From Lepisosteus oculatus (taxonomy: Eukaryota > Chordata > Actinopteri > Semionotiformes > Lepisosteidae), in the NCBI RefSeq assembly GCF_040954835.1, contig NC_090697.1, positions 42,592,788 through 42,656,787 of the forward strand: DNA of 64,000 nucleotides, given 5' to 3'. Made by a program: the position numbers and the translations under genes. The notes under the pieces were generated by a model. It ran no database searches. It had not been told where the DNA came from and was given only the letters and a program-made list of their open reading frames with translations. How positions within the stretch are numbered: the stretch's first letter is position 1; every line of letters begins with the position of its first letter. This document shows positions 13,490 through 25,789 of this stretch, piece by piece.

Positions 13490-15000
13490 TTTTAAATGGA
13501 TATTCTAACCCTAACTGTTGCTCAGGGTGAATCATTGCCTCATGTTTACTGCTTGTGATCACCAAAAATGCTCAGTTCCCAGACTGGCCTAAAAGTAATC
13601 ATTGGCAAAGTAGGAGAACTCACATCAGTGGAGAAAATGCCATTAAAATTTAATTTTATTGGCATTTATTGGTAATTACTACATTACTTCTTGGCTGGAG
13701 ATAGGTTTATTATTTCAATTACATTTAGCCAATTATTCTTATTATGACAATGTTTTAGGATGGATTTGAACTGCAAGCTAAGTGACATTCTTGTCTTACA
13801 TGTAAGTTTCATTTTTGACAGTGAAGACTATTTGTCCTGACTGAACCTTGCTGTGGAAGGAAAGTTTAATGGAGTGCAATAAAAAGACAGAATCATAGTG
13901 AAAAAACATGGAAGCAAAGCTTTGCCAGACTGGGCAACTCTCTTAATTTAACTATTACTATACTTCAATAGATGTTTTAACCCTAATCCCAACTCAGGAT
14001 AAAACATTGCCTCATTTTTAACCGGAACAGCACGAAAAACTTAAAGCCCAAATTGTTTTTAAAACACTCATTTGCATAGTACAGTATAAAACAGCACATT
14101 ACTGTGCAAATACAATTAAAATGGACTTTTTTAATGTTTTAAAATTACTTATTAAATTCCTAAATTAATTATTAAAAACATTAAAAGGCAATTAGTATGA
14201 TAAGCCTCAGCAAGGGTTAGTGTGAGCATTTCCCTTTTATCCAGCAATTTATTATGTCTGTATTTGAAAATGGATTTGAACTGCAAGAAGAGTGATGTAA
14301 CAGGAGCCAGTCCAGGCTCCCGCAAAGCGTAGTTCTGGACCTTATACAGATGGTATAATCAGGAAGTAAGTGGAGAAGGACATCAGGGGAGGAGACAAAG
14401 AGAATCAGGGTGGGTTGAGAGACAGGGGGCGTAACTATGGTGATCCAGTGCTTGGGGGGCGTGGTGCAGGCGAATGAGTCCAAAACATTCCAAATAGGGA
14501 AACCAGGGCACAGTCCAATATCCAAAACCGGGAGGTCCATCCAAGACGAAGACAAGAATAAAAACAGGGAACGGGGACATGAAACCAGGAACAAGGAAGT
14601 TAAAAATAGTGTGACGAGACCAGGTGGTCCGAGCCCCGGACTCAGCTTGGTCAGGATGCCATTCGGAAGCCTATGTCTTCAAGTCGCGGACATAGTGTGA
14701 CTTGATAGTAGGTGGGCCTCCAGGCATCCATCTTTCAATGCAGAGACAGAAGTATTGAGAGCACCAGGCTTAAATAAGGAGGGACAAACAGAGGGCAGGT
14801 GCACATCAACTAAAATATGAAAGGGCCAGAGCACCCTTAAGAAGAGGGATTCTGATCGTGACAAGTGACATTTTTGCCTTGTGTTTAAATTTCATTATTC
14901 ATAGTGAAGACAATTTATCTTAACTAAAACTTGCAGTGGACAGAAAGTACCAGGGGTCAATAAAATCAAAGATTTACCTGACAGGGCTACTTTATTAATT
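13490..15000. repeat. Diverged tandem duplication of about 450-500 bp
   Basis: Unit A (about 13490-13960) and unit B (about 13966-15000, including LTR copy 2) share ordered landmarks: CTAACCCTAA, CAGG(G)TGAATCATTGCCTCAT or its variant, GGATTTGAACTGCAAG, AGTGACATT, and AGTGAAGAC. Similarity is patchy, so the duplication is old. Exact unit borders are uncertain. Confidence 0.6.
14296..14863 (-). mobile_element. Solo LTR, copy 2
   Basis: On the minus strand it reads TGTCACGATC...CTGTTACA, 568 bp, flanked by the 5-bp direct repeat AGTGA (14291-14295 and 14864-14868). TATA-like TTATTTAAGCC lies near 14768-14780. It interrupts a repeat whose uninterrupted paralogue lies at about 13760-13960, which shows the empty site. 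The long frames here are not genes. Confidence 0.87.
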
Positions 15001-16194
15001 GAAACATTGTGTAACAAAGATAAAAACTAAAGTCATACTTATATTGATATTATAAACATAACCCTTGCTCATTCTTAACATACTATATGAAACAGTCACA
15101 AAGTGGGCTAACAACTTGTTTCAATGGTTTGAATACAGTATATATTGGACTTTTATCTGTGGTGTATATTGTTTGTCATTTAATTAATAATTTTGCCAAT
15201 GAGTCCTTTTAGTCATGAGTAGGACTCAAGCTATTTTTGGTTTTCATAAGCAGTAAAAAACAGCTGTCTAACACTAAGCTAACATTTAGTATACAGTACA
15301 GTACATTAGAGCATTACTGGAGTTCTCATTTTTGTTTCATTAAATGACAAATTTTGAAAAAGTTGCTAATTTAGATTAGGTTTTGCTTTTGACTATTTAG
15401 TGCACTCCATTGTACTTTACAATACTGTTGTACCGTACTTACTTTTGTACCGCTGCATTCCCTAGTCAATACCAATAGGTTTCCATGTCCAAATCTAAAG
15501 ATTGTCTAAGATGTCACTCTTCCTGTATTACTTATAACAATACCTAAAATGTAACCAGAACAAGGGTGAAAAACTATATTTAAATGAAACACTAACTCTA
15601 TATGCAGCTGGGAAGCTTAACATACTACCTGAAAGTGAAACATACCCATTTAACTACATTTACACCTTGTTTCATTTACTTGAAATATTTGACTGTAAGC
15701 ACATTAGAGAAGGTCCCCTTTAGAACAAGGAGATAGGTTGTAATTTACTTTGAGAAGAGATTTAGTTCTGGGTCACATAGACTCTTTTGCTGGTTAGGAT
15801 TTCAGGTTTTAAGGTTAGAATTCTAGGTTTTTTGGATCTCCAGAACATAAGCCTCTGAGATGCCTTGTTTTGTAAATAGTGTACCATTTAATGTCATACA
15901 TTGCGTAACATTTTGTGTAGTTTAGTTTTGTATTATTGCTATTGTTAATAAATATTATTTTGTTTTAACTTGCCTCGGATTTATTACTTTTTAGCCAGAG
16001 TAGCTCCAGAGAATATCATAACTACTGCTCAGGTGTGTTTATAACAATTGGATATATTTTTATGATGTATTTTAATTATTTTATTTCCAGCATCTCATCA
16101 CCTGACACCACCCCCATTTTGTAGCAATATTTTCCATCTTGCACAAGACCCACTGCATTTTAAATAGACTTCACTTCCCAAAATGAAATCCACA
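15001..16194. other. No gene seen
   Basis: AT-rich. The segment 15760-15990 contains AATAAATATT and could be the end of an old retroelement, but I could not assign it. Confidence 0.5.
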
Positions 16195-16282
16195 TTTCTG
16201 AAGAATGAGAAATACAGGTTTAGTGATATCTTATGTCTTACAGTAAGATATCACTAAACCTGTATTTCTCATTCTTCAGAAA
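16195..16282. repeat. Perfect 39-bp inverted repeat with 10-nt loop
   Basis: Arms 16195-16233 and 16244-16282 are perfectly complementary, separated by TGTCTTACAG. There is no similarity to the transposon ends seen elsewhere in the window. An RNA from either strand would fold into an 88-nt stem-loop. Confidence 0.95.
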
Positions 16283-16899
16283 ATAGTCATAACCAGAATA
16301 AATAGCTAGATTGAAATTACATGATTCTATCGGATACCTCGATCTCCATCTGCCATATTGTTTCACCCTTCAAGCACTAAGTCTGACTGCAACCAGAGTT
16401 ACAGTAGCATTTCATCTAGTTTAATAAATAAGTTCTGAAGATTTACAGGTATAGATTTAAAGTTTTGTGTAAAAAGAGGTTTACTTCCCTTTAGATAAGC
16501 TGAGGAGCCAAAAGCAATAAACACAGCAATCTAGAAAACAGCAGGACACAAACATTCTGAGTGCTTTCAGGCCTTGTTAAAACAACCACTTAAAAAGCAG
16601 TCAAGCTGAACTTTAGACAAGCTTGTTCTTAGAAAAATATACTACTGCAAAATGTAATTCACTGGAGTTTGAGAAATATAGAAGTATTACACGTTTCCAT
16701 GCCTTCAGCAAGAGTACTGTATATATGTTGATTGGAGGTTTTGCTGTAACTGAAGTATACCGTAGAATCATAATTCTGTATATGATGATGTTCAATAGCT
16801 CTATTTAAGGAGTTTGGGGATAGAATGAAAGTCTACTTTGCAATGAAATAAATTATTTATTTCACAGGAGCTTTTCATGCATGCAATGTTGTTTAATTT

Positions 16900-17960
16900 C
16901 TTAACATTTATATATATACTGATATACTTATATGTACCTCCTCTTCCACACTCTCTGGCCCTCCCGTCTGCATGGAACAGGCTGAAAAGTGAGTCATCCG
17001 TGAAGAGGACCTGATGCCACTGCTGACAGATCCATCACAGCCTCTGTCTGGCCCAAACCAGTCAGGTGTGATGTCTAGGAGGTGAGAGCAGAGGGCCTCT
17101 GACAGGTGGCCTTGCTCTAAGTATTACATCCGCCGCTAATCGGAACCCTCCTCACAAATGGCCTTGTCCCAATTAGGCACCAGATGTAATCTCTGCAAGC
17201 ACCGCCAGTCCATCCCTTCATCCAGTCTGAACACCTCACTTGTTAACACAACCTCTGCTTCCAGACCTACTTAAGCCTTTTGCTTTTCACAGAACAGCGC
17301 TCGGTATAGTTAGCTTCTCCGGAACTTCTTGCCTCACATTATTTACTTCCTCTTGCCTTTATTGGATACTCAAACCCGGATCTCCCCTTCTGACCTCATC
17401 TCACACTTTGGATTTGTCTGCCTCTCTCCTTTAGGATAACCTTTGGTATCGAACCCGGAATTTGCGCTTGACCACATCTCTGTCTAATGTTTTGGATTTG
17501 TCAGAAATCTCTCCTGCCTCGGTTCCCCTGCTATGCATAGGGTCCCTCTCTCCAACAACAACGAGGCTTGTTACACTAAGGCCAGCAGCATGGAGCCTCA
17601 CTGTCCTGTCACTGATGTGGGCATTGTATCTGTCAGCAGTTTCAGCAGCAGTATGGGTGGCAGATCTGAAACGATCTCTCAGATGGACCAGTCTGATGTG
17701 TTGGTCCTGCTCTGGTGTGGTCTCTCGAGGGCGACCAGATCGTGGACGGTCATCTGTCCTGCCAGTCTGCTGAAACCTTCTCTGCAGCTGGGACACAGTG
17801 GAGTAGCTTAATCCATAGTGTCTGGCAACACTGGCAGATGACATGCCTGCCTGCAGTGTGCCAATGGCCCTCTCCCTTGCTTCTGGTGCATTATGGAATG
17901 CATAGAAAACTGACTAAGTTTGGACTTCTTTGAATTAAGGTTGGACCGCATTGGGTAAAA
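16900..17960 (-). pseudogene. Tc1-like transposase relic, split by an LTR and truncated
   Basis: Minus-strand reading from about 17900 gives ARERAIGTLQAG, then a helix-turn-helix region (VARHYGLSYSTVSQLQRRFQ) and GRPRETTPEQDQHIR, the N-terminal DNA-binding part of a Tc1/mariner transposase. After the LTR at 17122-17575 the same frame resumes with LRARPPVRGPLLSPPRHHT and, after two stop codons, VLFTDDSLFSLFHADGRAR, which contains the first catalytic Asp region. The rest of the DDE domain is missing to the left of about 16930. Confidence 0.8.
17122..17575 (+). mobile_element. Solo LTR, copy 3, nested in a Tc1-like transposase
   Basis: 454 bp ending in GTTACA, flanked by CTAAG on both sides (17117-17121 and 17576-17580). 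The 5' end (TATTACATCC) is diverged from the TGTCACGATC of the other copies by transition-like changes. Near its 3' end ATGCATAGGGTCC matches GCATAGGGTCC in copy 1. Transposase coding sequence stops at one edge and resumes in the same frame at the other. Confidence 0.82.
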
Positions 17961-20900
17961 GTCCACCTAATGAGCTTTTGTGTGATCAGCAAGTTGCAAT
18001 GCTTCACAGCACAAGCTGTATTGCTGGTCAGAGGGCTTAAAACAAATTGACAACTTTTTGTGAAAGTACATAAGCTATAACTATAGTATTCTCATTCCAG
18101 AAAATATTGTGTTTCTTTTTTCTTATATAATTTAATATTGATAACTCCTTTCTTCATGATTAGAGCATGGGATGTAGATTTATTGTCCTGTGTTTGGATA
18201 ATTGAATATCATAAGTGGAAATCATTACATACTGTATCAACAATATTATTTTAATAATAGGCTGCTAATACATCAGAGCATTCCTTGTGGTCCAGTTTTC
18301 CTCTTAGAACAGTACTCAATTGCTTAGTCTGTTGCAGTTGTACTAATTTAGTCATATACTTTAGTATGCTCTAGAGGGCAGTTACTGTTACTTTGGGTCA
18401 ATGGAATTGAAAACATTTTTATTAAGGAGCTGGGAGTAATTTCAGCTGCCGAGTTTGTTGCAGTTGGTATTTACCTCATGTATTAGTCTGGTTGATACCC
18501 AGGTAGTGGGCTGCTTGCAGTCTGTTGCAATGGAACCTAAGAATCCAGATTGAAATGAAAACCAGAAAACTATCCAATATCAGGAGTGAATATCTTCACT
18601 TTAGTGGCCTAATAGGGGGGATGTGGTGTCAAGTATTGCCAGGTGTCCATTTAATTCAAGCCCACAAATCATGTGGATATGATAAAAAAAGTATATGAGA
18701 AAAATCCTACTGGCAAATTCGTTCATTATACCTGTGAGGATCCTTTGGTATCCTTGACTTGCCCGCAGCTACAGATGTTGATCCGTGTAAGCTATCAGCA
18801 TTTGCGCACAGTACTGCTGACGTCCTTTCCTTGTTGATTTTACATCCTGGTGTAGATGTCTCATTTTTGTATGCTTGGAACTTGTCTAGATGCAAACACC
18901 AGAAAATATAGAAAAAGTCTTGCAGTCTTGCCACAATTGCAAAGTTGGGTTAATATGAAGCCCTTCATCTTGTATTAATGTATTTAATTTCTTCTAGAAA
19001 GGTTTTGTTTCTTCAATGGTCTATTACAGACATTACCACCAGTAAAGCTGATAAACACTGAACAACTAGTAAGGGTAAAAATGGAAGAGCAAAAAAGAAA
19101 AAAGCTGCAGCACCCTGCATTATTGCAGTGTGTTTGGAAACAAAGTTTGGCCATGGTCGGGAGAATGCACACCCTAAGAATTAAGAAACATTGTACAACA
19201 ATGTCACAAAATGCAACAAGTTACAGTAAGTTCAACTTGGTGAATCTCCTGAACATTACTAAGGTCTCCCTCACTTCTATACCCTTTCCTACTGATAACA
19301 AATGTTTACCTTTATTTTAGCTCTGTTGTGTATCATAAACTATAAGAAAACGTGTTTTTTTAATAAATTGTTTTTCTAACCTTTTAAAAAAACATGATTC
19401 AGCCATTCTGTTGTATTTCCACTGTTCTTTGGCAGAGATTTGTTTGATTAGATGTCAGTTGTCCATGGGTGTCATATGATGGAAATCTGAATGATGATTC
19501 TGTCCCACTGAAGAAACAAGTGATATAGCAGAATCAAAGTCAAAATTACCAATATTTCAGACAGTCTTAAGAAACTATATTGAAGCTGCTTCAACTTGGA
19601 CCATATTCCAGATCAGCTATGTATCATTTTTAATCTGCTTTTTTCAGTCATTAAATAATAATCTTTTATTCCCATCCCAAAAATGCCAATTCAAGCAATA
19701 TTAACAACTCCAGGCCAGTGACTCCAACTTCTCCCAATATGAAAAGTGTGAAACAACATGTTAACCACACACAGTACCTTCCTTACTCACCCCCTGCAGT
19801 TTGTATACAGGGAAAGAAGGGGAGTACAGTAGATGATGTTATAGAATTCATTAAAAAATGTATTAACATCTTGACAAAGACATCTGTTACTTTTCCTCTG
19901 CTTTTAATACAATCCAAGTCTTCTTTCTTAAACAAAAAAACACAAAAAAATCAGATTAGATTGGTTATATAGTATGGGTTCTAGGTTTCTTAATGAACTA
20001 GTGGAAAGATTAGCTGATGTGCTGTACTTCTGTTGGTTCACCACAGGACTGTTCCCCTTATTGTGCATTGTGTACACTGACTATTGTAAGACATCAGTGC
20101 ACCAGAACTGATCATACACACATTTTAAACGATTTTGCAGAATGTTGCAATGTGTTCTATTTGGAGTTAAAGATTTTTTAAGCAAAACAACTAATCATCA
20201 ATTTCTGAAAAAATGAGTGGCCCCTCCAATCCATTGAAATAAATGGCCCCACCATTCAGGTTGTATTTGTATTTGAGACTCCTCATAATACAAAATGGTG
20301 CAAATGTTGTAAGACCTTTTATTTAAAAAAGTGTGCTACACTCCTTTGAAGGAATACACACAGCAACACAACTTTGGGTCTACCCCACAAAAAAGACTAC
20401 AAATCTACTTTAATTCTCTAACTCTTTTTATACAGTACAGCCTATTGTAGTGACTGGTTGGTTTGTTTTAGGCTCAGGTCCCTTTCTTTGAAACTGATCA
20501 CTCTTTCTTTTAACCTCATTAGAGCAAACCAATTACTGTTTTGTTTGATGATTGATCCCGAGTTGCAGATGGTAGCGAAGCTAAAATATTCCAGTAACTA
20601 TTCCAATAAGTGTTCCACAACATAATTAAATACCTGAATATGTGCCAATAAATACAGTTTATATTATATATACCCCTCTCTTCAACCGTCCACTGTGAAT
20701 ATCCACTATTCCCCTCTGGGAGATGCCTCTATGGCCCAAGGTGGAACAGAAATAGACGAAGAAAACGATTAATTCCCTTTTATGTAATGTAAAAGTATTT
20801 TGTTTTATCTCCTGAAATATTGTTGTTTTTGACTCTGTTTCTGATGTTTGTATTGTTGTGTTGGATTCTATTGTAAAACAAATTTCCTCTGTGGCATAAT

Positions 20901-22039
20901 AAAACTTAAGTATTTCCTTCAACCTTCAGTTTTCCAATTAACCAGTAGATGGCAGAAAATAGCTACTAGTCCTTCAGATAAGTTGTTTACTAAAGATTCA
21001 TAAAACGTGACATACAGTAAGGTGCATTTTAACACCATCCTGAAAATGAATTTTCTAACTTTAAGATGAAATGGAACTAAATAAGGTGAATGCCCCCTTA
21101 CTAAGGAAGTGCTATGTGTCTTGTAGTTTTAGGTACAGAAGATAAGCTACATCTGTGAGAAATTCAATACATACGACACCGACTGTAAAGGAAGAAGCAG
21201 AAATTGACATAGTGTAAGACAAAGTGTTTATAAGCCATAGTGTTTTTGGAAAATTAATGTTGTAAAACAAATTTACAAGCAATAACTTTAATTTTGATTT
21301 TATTAGAAATCTGTTACATGAAATGCATGAAATACATTATTCATAAAATGTATGATGTTGTACCATACATTAAGAGAAAATTTGCAATCACTTTTTTCCA
21401 AAACACATAATGAAAATCATTAAATAAATTATTTTGCCTCAGATAATATTTCACAGTGCTTTGAAATGTCAGCTCATGGCAAGTATTCACAGGATTAAAG
21501 CAGGCAGGAAACCTACTGTATGAATTAAAGATTCAGAACACAAAACCAGTAACTTTTTCAGTTCTTATTCAGTGATTTCTTCCTCTGACAAAAGCCATAA
21601 GGTTTGCTTGGCCATGAAATTTCAGTTGTTAACTGAACTTTATTTTTTTTCTCCTCTCATCTTGTGCTTTAAGGCATCTTTTGGAAAAATGAAGAAGGAT
21701 CACAGCTTATTATAGCTGCCTTCCTTCAATGCTATATGTTTCAAGGCAACCCTTATGGTAAGAAATTTAGTACAGTGTGTAGATCATTACCCACATTAAT
21801 GCTGGACTCCCAAACTATCTGAATATATTTGGCGTATTGAGTATATGCTAATAAACCCATCATTATAATTTTCTGGGCATGTCTGTAAACAAAGCTTAAA
21901 GAAGCATCTCATCCTGATTGATGGATTACTTAAATATGATGCTCAAACTGACATCATAAGGGCTAAGATAAGTTACAGTAGATGTCACTGTATGTAACAA
22001 TGTAACAGAAAATATTCTGTTAAGAGAAAAATACATTGA
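17961..22039. other. About 4 kb without a recognised gene
   Basis: Short frames only (the longest is under 90 codons), none with recognisable domains or splice context. Confidence 0.55.
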
Positions 22040-23056
22040 TGGCATAGGTTTTCAGATCTGTGAACTTAATATTTGGTGGAAGCACCTTTGACAGAAATTA
22101 TAAACACACGTCTTTTGGGGGATCTATCTTATCTCTAACTTTGCACACTGCCTTCGTGCAATTTCTTTTCATTCTTCTTGGCACAGTTTCTTAAGCTCTG
22201 TCAAGTTTCTTGGGGATTGCTTTCAGACAGTAGTTAAAGTCTCTCAATAGGATTTAAGTCAGGACTTTGACTGGGCCATTCAAGGACAAGGATTCTTATT
22301 TTTAAGCCACTCCAGTGTAGCTTTGACCTTGTGCATTGGATCATTTACCTGATGAAAGGTGAATATTTGTCCAAGTTTTTGGTCTGAAACAAATTTCCCA
22401 TTAAGTTTTGGCAGGACTTTGTTCAATCTATATTCCCATCAGTCTGAAAAAGTTTCCTAGCCCCTGCTGATTTAGAGGCAGAATCATAACTAGGGATAGT
22501 GTTGACTGAGTGATGCGCTATGTTGGGTTTGCATCAGATGTAGTACTTTGCATTTACCACAAAGTTTCAATTTTTTCTTTGACCACAAAACCTTTTGTCA
22601 CTTATTTGTTGTATAATTATGGTGCTTTGTTGGAGATATTTCATTCAGTTCCATACAAGTTTTCTTTCTGGAGTGACCAGGATATTGTTGTCCCATGGAC
22701 ACTTTTTCTAATCTCAGCCATTGAACTCTTTAATATTCAAAGTCCTCTTTGGCTTCACTGTGTAATCCTTAACCATCATGCTTAGTTACGAGAGACTAAT
22801 ATAGACCGCATTTGGATGCTTTCCACTTCTTAATCAACTTCACCATGCTCAATGAGATACTAAGAGTCTCTGAATACTTTTGCAATCACGACTTTCCCAT
22901 TTTTTGTTCATTACATATTAACATCTTTTTTGTGTTTTGCTTTGGATGTGTGGAGAATAATTTGTATATAACAAATACTATTTCAAACTGTAATGACTGA
23001 TGATTGCAGGTTTTAAAGCAACTCTGCAAGTGTTTGAACACTTATGCAAGACACTG
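22040..23056 (-). mobile_element. Decayed Tc1-like transposon, about 1 kb
   Basis: The plus strand carries the antisense of a Tc1-like transposase recognisable by phrases such as TTGGTGGAAGCACCTTTGAC, CAGGACTTTGACTGGGCCAT and CCACTCCAGTGTAGCTTTG, and it ends CTTATGCAAGACACTG. There are many stops and indels, and no open frame of use remains. It shares the TTTTGCTTTGGATGTGT segment with the relic at 7730..8013. Confidence 0.65.
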
Positions 23057-24859
23057 TACCGTATATTAAAAAAGAATTATTAATTAAGAAGGAAAAGGAT
23101 GAAACAGTCTTCTCTGGGAGATGACTACCTCGTAGATCTAGAATCCAGAAGCAAAAAACCTTCCTTAAAGCAAAAAACAAGTGACATGGTGGCACTGTTC
23201 GGATTATGGTGAGGTGTGTACCAGCATCATCACATTTCGTCACCCTTCATATGAGTGGTCATGACATTTTTTCAGGTATTACCCCTGTCTTGAGTCTCTG
23301 CTGGAAGAGTTTTGTTAATAGTCTATGAATAAGAGATGTGGCTCCTTTAAGTACGATTGGTATATTCACATCAGGCCCTGGCGATTCACCTTATAAAAGG
23401 TAAGCTTTTATTTGTCCTAGGATATGAAGGCACAATGTAACCTGAACACATTTACAACATTTAATTGTTCATTTTTTAAATTGTTAGGAGAAATTCAAGA
23501 GGAGGAAGACACATTGTATTGTATTGAAAATTTAGCTTTGCTTGATGCATTTAATAAAAAGTCCAACACTATATCCAGTAATTTATGAAAGTGAATCAAA
23601 TTTCTTTCAACTTCATTAAAAGAAAACATACTTTAGCAGTATTTCTAAACAACGATACTGTTTGTTTCATCTAACTTGTATAGATCAAGTCCCAGAGATG
23701 TCTTAGTTCTGATGTTCTGACACAAACATTTTCTTTAAAAATCGTACAGATTTTTCCTAGTACTGCAGAACTCTTAACTATCGCAAGAAGGTGGCAGAAA
23801 GGTGCAAAATCTCACACATAGCAGTAAGGTAGCTGCTGTTAATGCTTCAGCCCAAGACTTTTCAACTTTTGCTTTGGAATTTGACTTGTACCTTATTTTC
23901 TAAAAATGGTAAAAATTCTGCTTTCACATCTAGTTTTTTTAATTTTTGCAATTTACTACTATGAATTAATGCTGTGTCCTTGAGATTGTACACCTTACCT
24001 TTGGACTATATATAAGCTTGCTTTCCAATATTTTTTAAAGAAATGTTTCCCCTCTGTCAGCTCTTGGAAGTGCTACAGCATATTTACAATATTTAATTTA
24101 TAGTAAGAAAGTAGACATCATCATTAAGTCAGATATTATATACAGAGGCATTAAAAATGCAGCAAATGAATATTAGCATCAGTAGCATTTGCTGAGTTTT
24201 AATGCCTTTACTGTATGATTTAATGTTGTGTGCAGAAATGTACCTTTTTTCCATATTGATCTAAATATAGATTCTTATAGATTTCCTTTCAAATTTTTGT
24301 GCACGTCTATGCAAGTAGTAAGTGATTTAAAGAAGCACAGTTTGTTTTTTGGAGATATAACAAGAAAAACAGTAAACATTTACAATTAATTGGGTATTTA
24401 AACATTGCATTATATTCTAAGTTTCAAAGCTACATGTGGGTTTCAAAACCCTTTTGAAACATTGGACTATTTTTTACACTCACATATATAAAGAAAACCT
24501 ACTGTATCTACACAGGAACATGACAAGATTATCAAATTAGTCAACAATTCTAATGTGTTTTTTATTAAATGTAAAAATGTCAAATGTTTATTGATTGCAG
24601 TACTTGTGTATCATGTTTTTATGATTATTTTTAACTACCTTCTAACCAATAGATTTGCTTTTTCCACCAAACATAGCGGCATTCAGTCAGGTAATTTAAT
24701 TTGGATATTTTCTGTGTAATATTTTGAAGACCATAGGCTTTCATCTTGTATTGCTTGATAATTTGTTTAGTCCTATTTTTCTATATTCTTCTAACCAAGA
24801 CTGGTAGCAAAATTAAAATTTAAAAATACGTTAATCAAATCCCCTTGAAATCCTCCTGA
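23057..24859. other. No gene seen
   Basis: AT-rich; no supported coding or repeat content. Confidence 0.55.
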
Positions 24860-25045
24860 ACTGTATGATTTGTAGTAGCCAATCACCCCTGCATGTGTTT
24901 TGTAGAAGGAAGAAAACCAAAGGTCCCAGCAAAACACTACACAAACCCAGGAAGGACATGCAAACTCCACACACACAAGTATCCTAGACAAGAATTGAAC
25001 CCAGAATCGTGGAGCTGTGCCACAAATACACTGTGCTACTCAACT
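24860..25045 (-). mobile_element. SINE-like repeat, head part
   Basis: On the minus strand GTAGCACAGTGTATTTGTGG and CTGGGTTCAATTCTTG match the head of the family at 46981..47296. The ATGGATGG tail is missing. Confidence 0.5.
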
Positions 25046-25351
25046 CTCCAATTGTTTTTAAACAAACAAACCCCTAAATTATTGAGACAACATTCTCAGC
25101 CACGCTGATTTGCCTTTCACAGTGAAAGAAGATTTTCCTGCCTAAAACCAGAGTAATCAGAGTAGGACAAGGAAAATTTGTACTGACTGCTGGATTCAGT
25201 AACATAAGAAATTAATATCACCAGTTTTATATTCTGAAAAATATATGAAAAGTGTCTTCTGGGGAATGTGATGACAGCTCTTGTCTGAACCTAAAAATTT
25301 CTCATGGCTACTAAAAACCAAATGAGCAAGCTTCTTCAAAAGGTCTGTTCA

Positions 25352-25784
25352 CCATCATGATTGTAATTCCTCCTGTTAGTTGTGCACCTGCCTCCTATCC
25401 AGCCCCTCCTTTATAAGCCAGATGCTCACACTATTCCTGCATTGCATTGGAAGACAGATTCCCAGAGGCCCACATACCACCAAGTCGCCCTACGCCCGCG
25501 GCTTGTGGACATAGACCCCCTAGCGTCTGGCCTCGTGATCCTGTTTCCTGTTTAATTCCCTGTTCCTGAACCGGATCCCATTCCGGTTTTTAACTTTGTC
25601 TTGTTTTGTCTTGAATGGATCACCCTGTACTGGACCTTTGGACTTCACCCTGAATTTCCCTTTGGACCCTCCTGGGCAGGTTATCATCAACCTGCCCAGT
25701 TCCTCGTCATCTCCTCCCCTTGTCTGTTTCACTCCCTTCTGGATTCTGCCATCTGCATAGGGACCTGATCAACGCATCGTAACA
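25352..25784 (+). mobile_element. Solo LTR, copy 4
   Basis: 433 bp related to copies 1-3: TTATAAGCC promoter-like box near 25411, a GAGGCCCAC-like segment shared with copy 2, ATCTGCATAGGGACC near the 3' end, and a terminus reading GTAACA. GTTCA occurs on both sides (25347-25351 and 25785-25789) as the likely target duplication. The first bases are decayed, so the left edge is uncertain by a few bases. Confidence 0.72.
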
Positions 25785-25789
25785 GTTCA

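Noticed and set aside
13505..13515. Telomere-like word CTAACCCTAAC
   Set aside because: A single copy and part of the tandem-duplicated unit; no array.
14217..14864. Frames of 60-125 codons on both strands
   Set aside because: They lie in or across LTR copy 2; the longest crosses the LTR border, so it cannot be an ancestral gene.
17462..17933. Plus-strand frames of 72-103 codons
   Set aside because: They are the antisense of the Tc1-like transposase relic and the edge of LTR copy 3.
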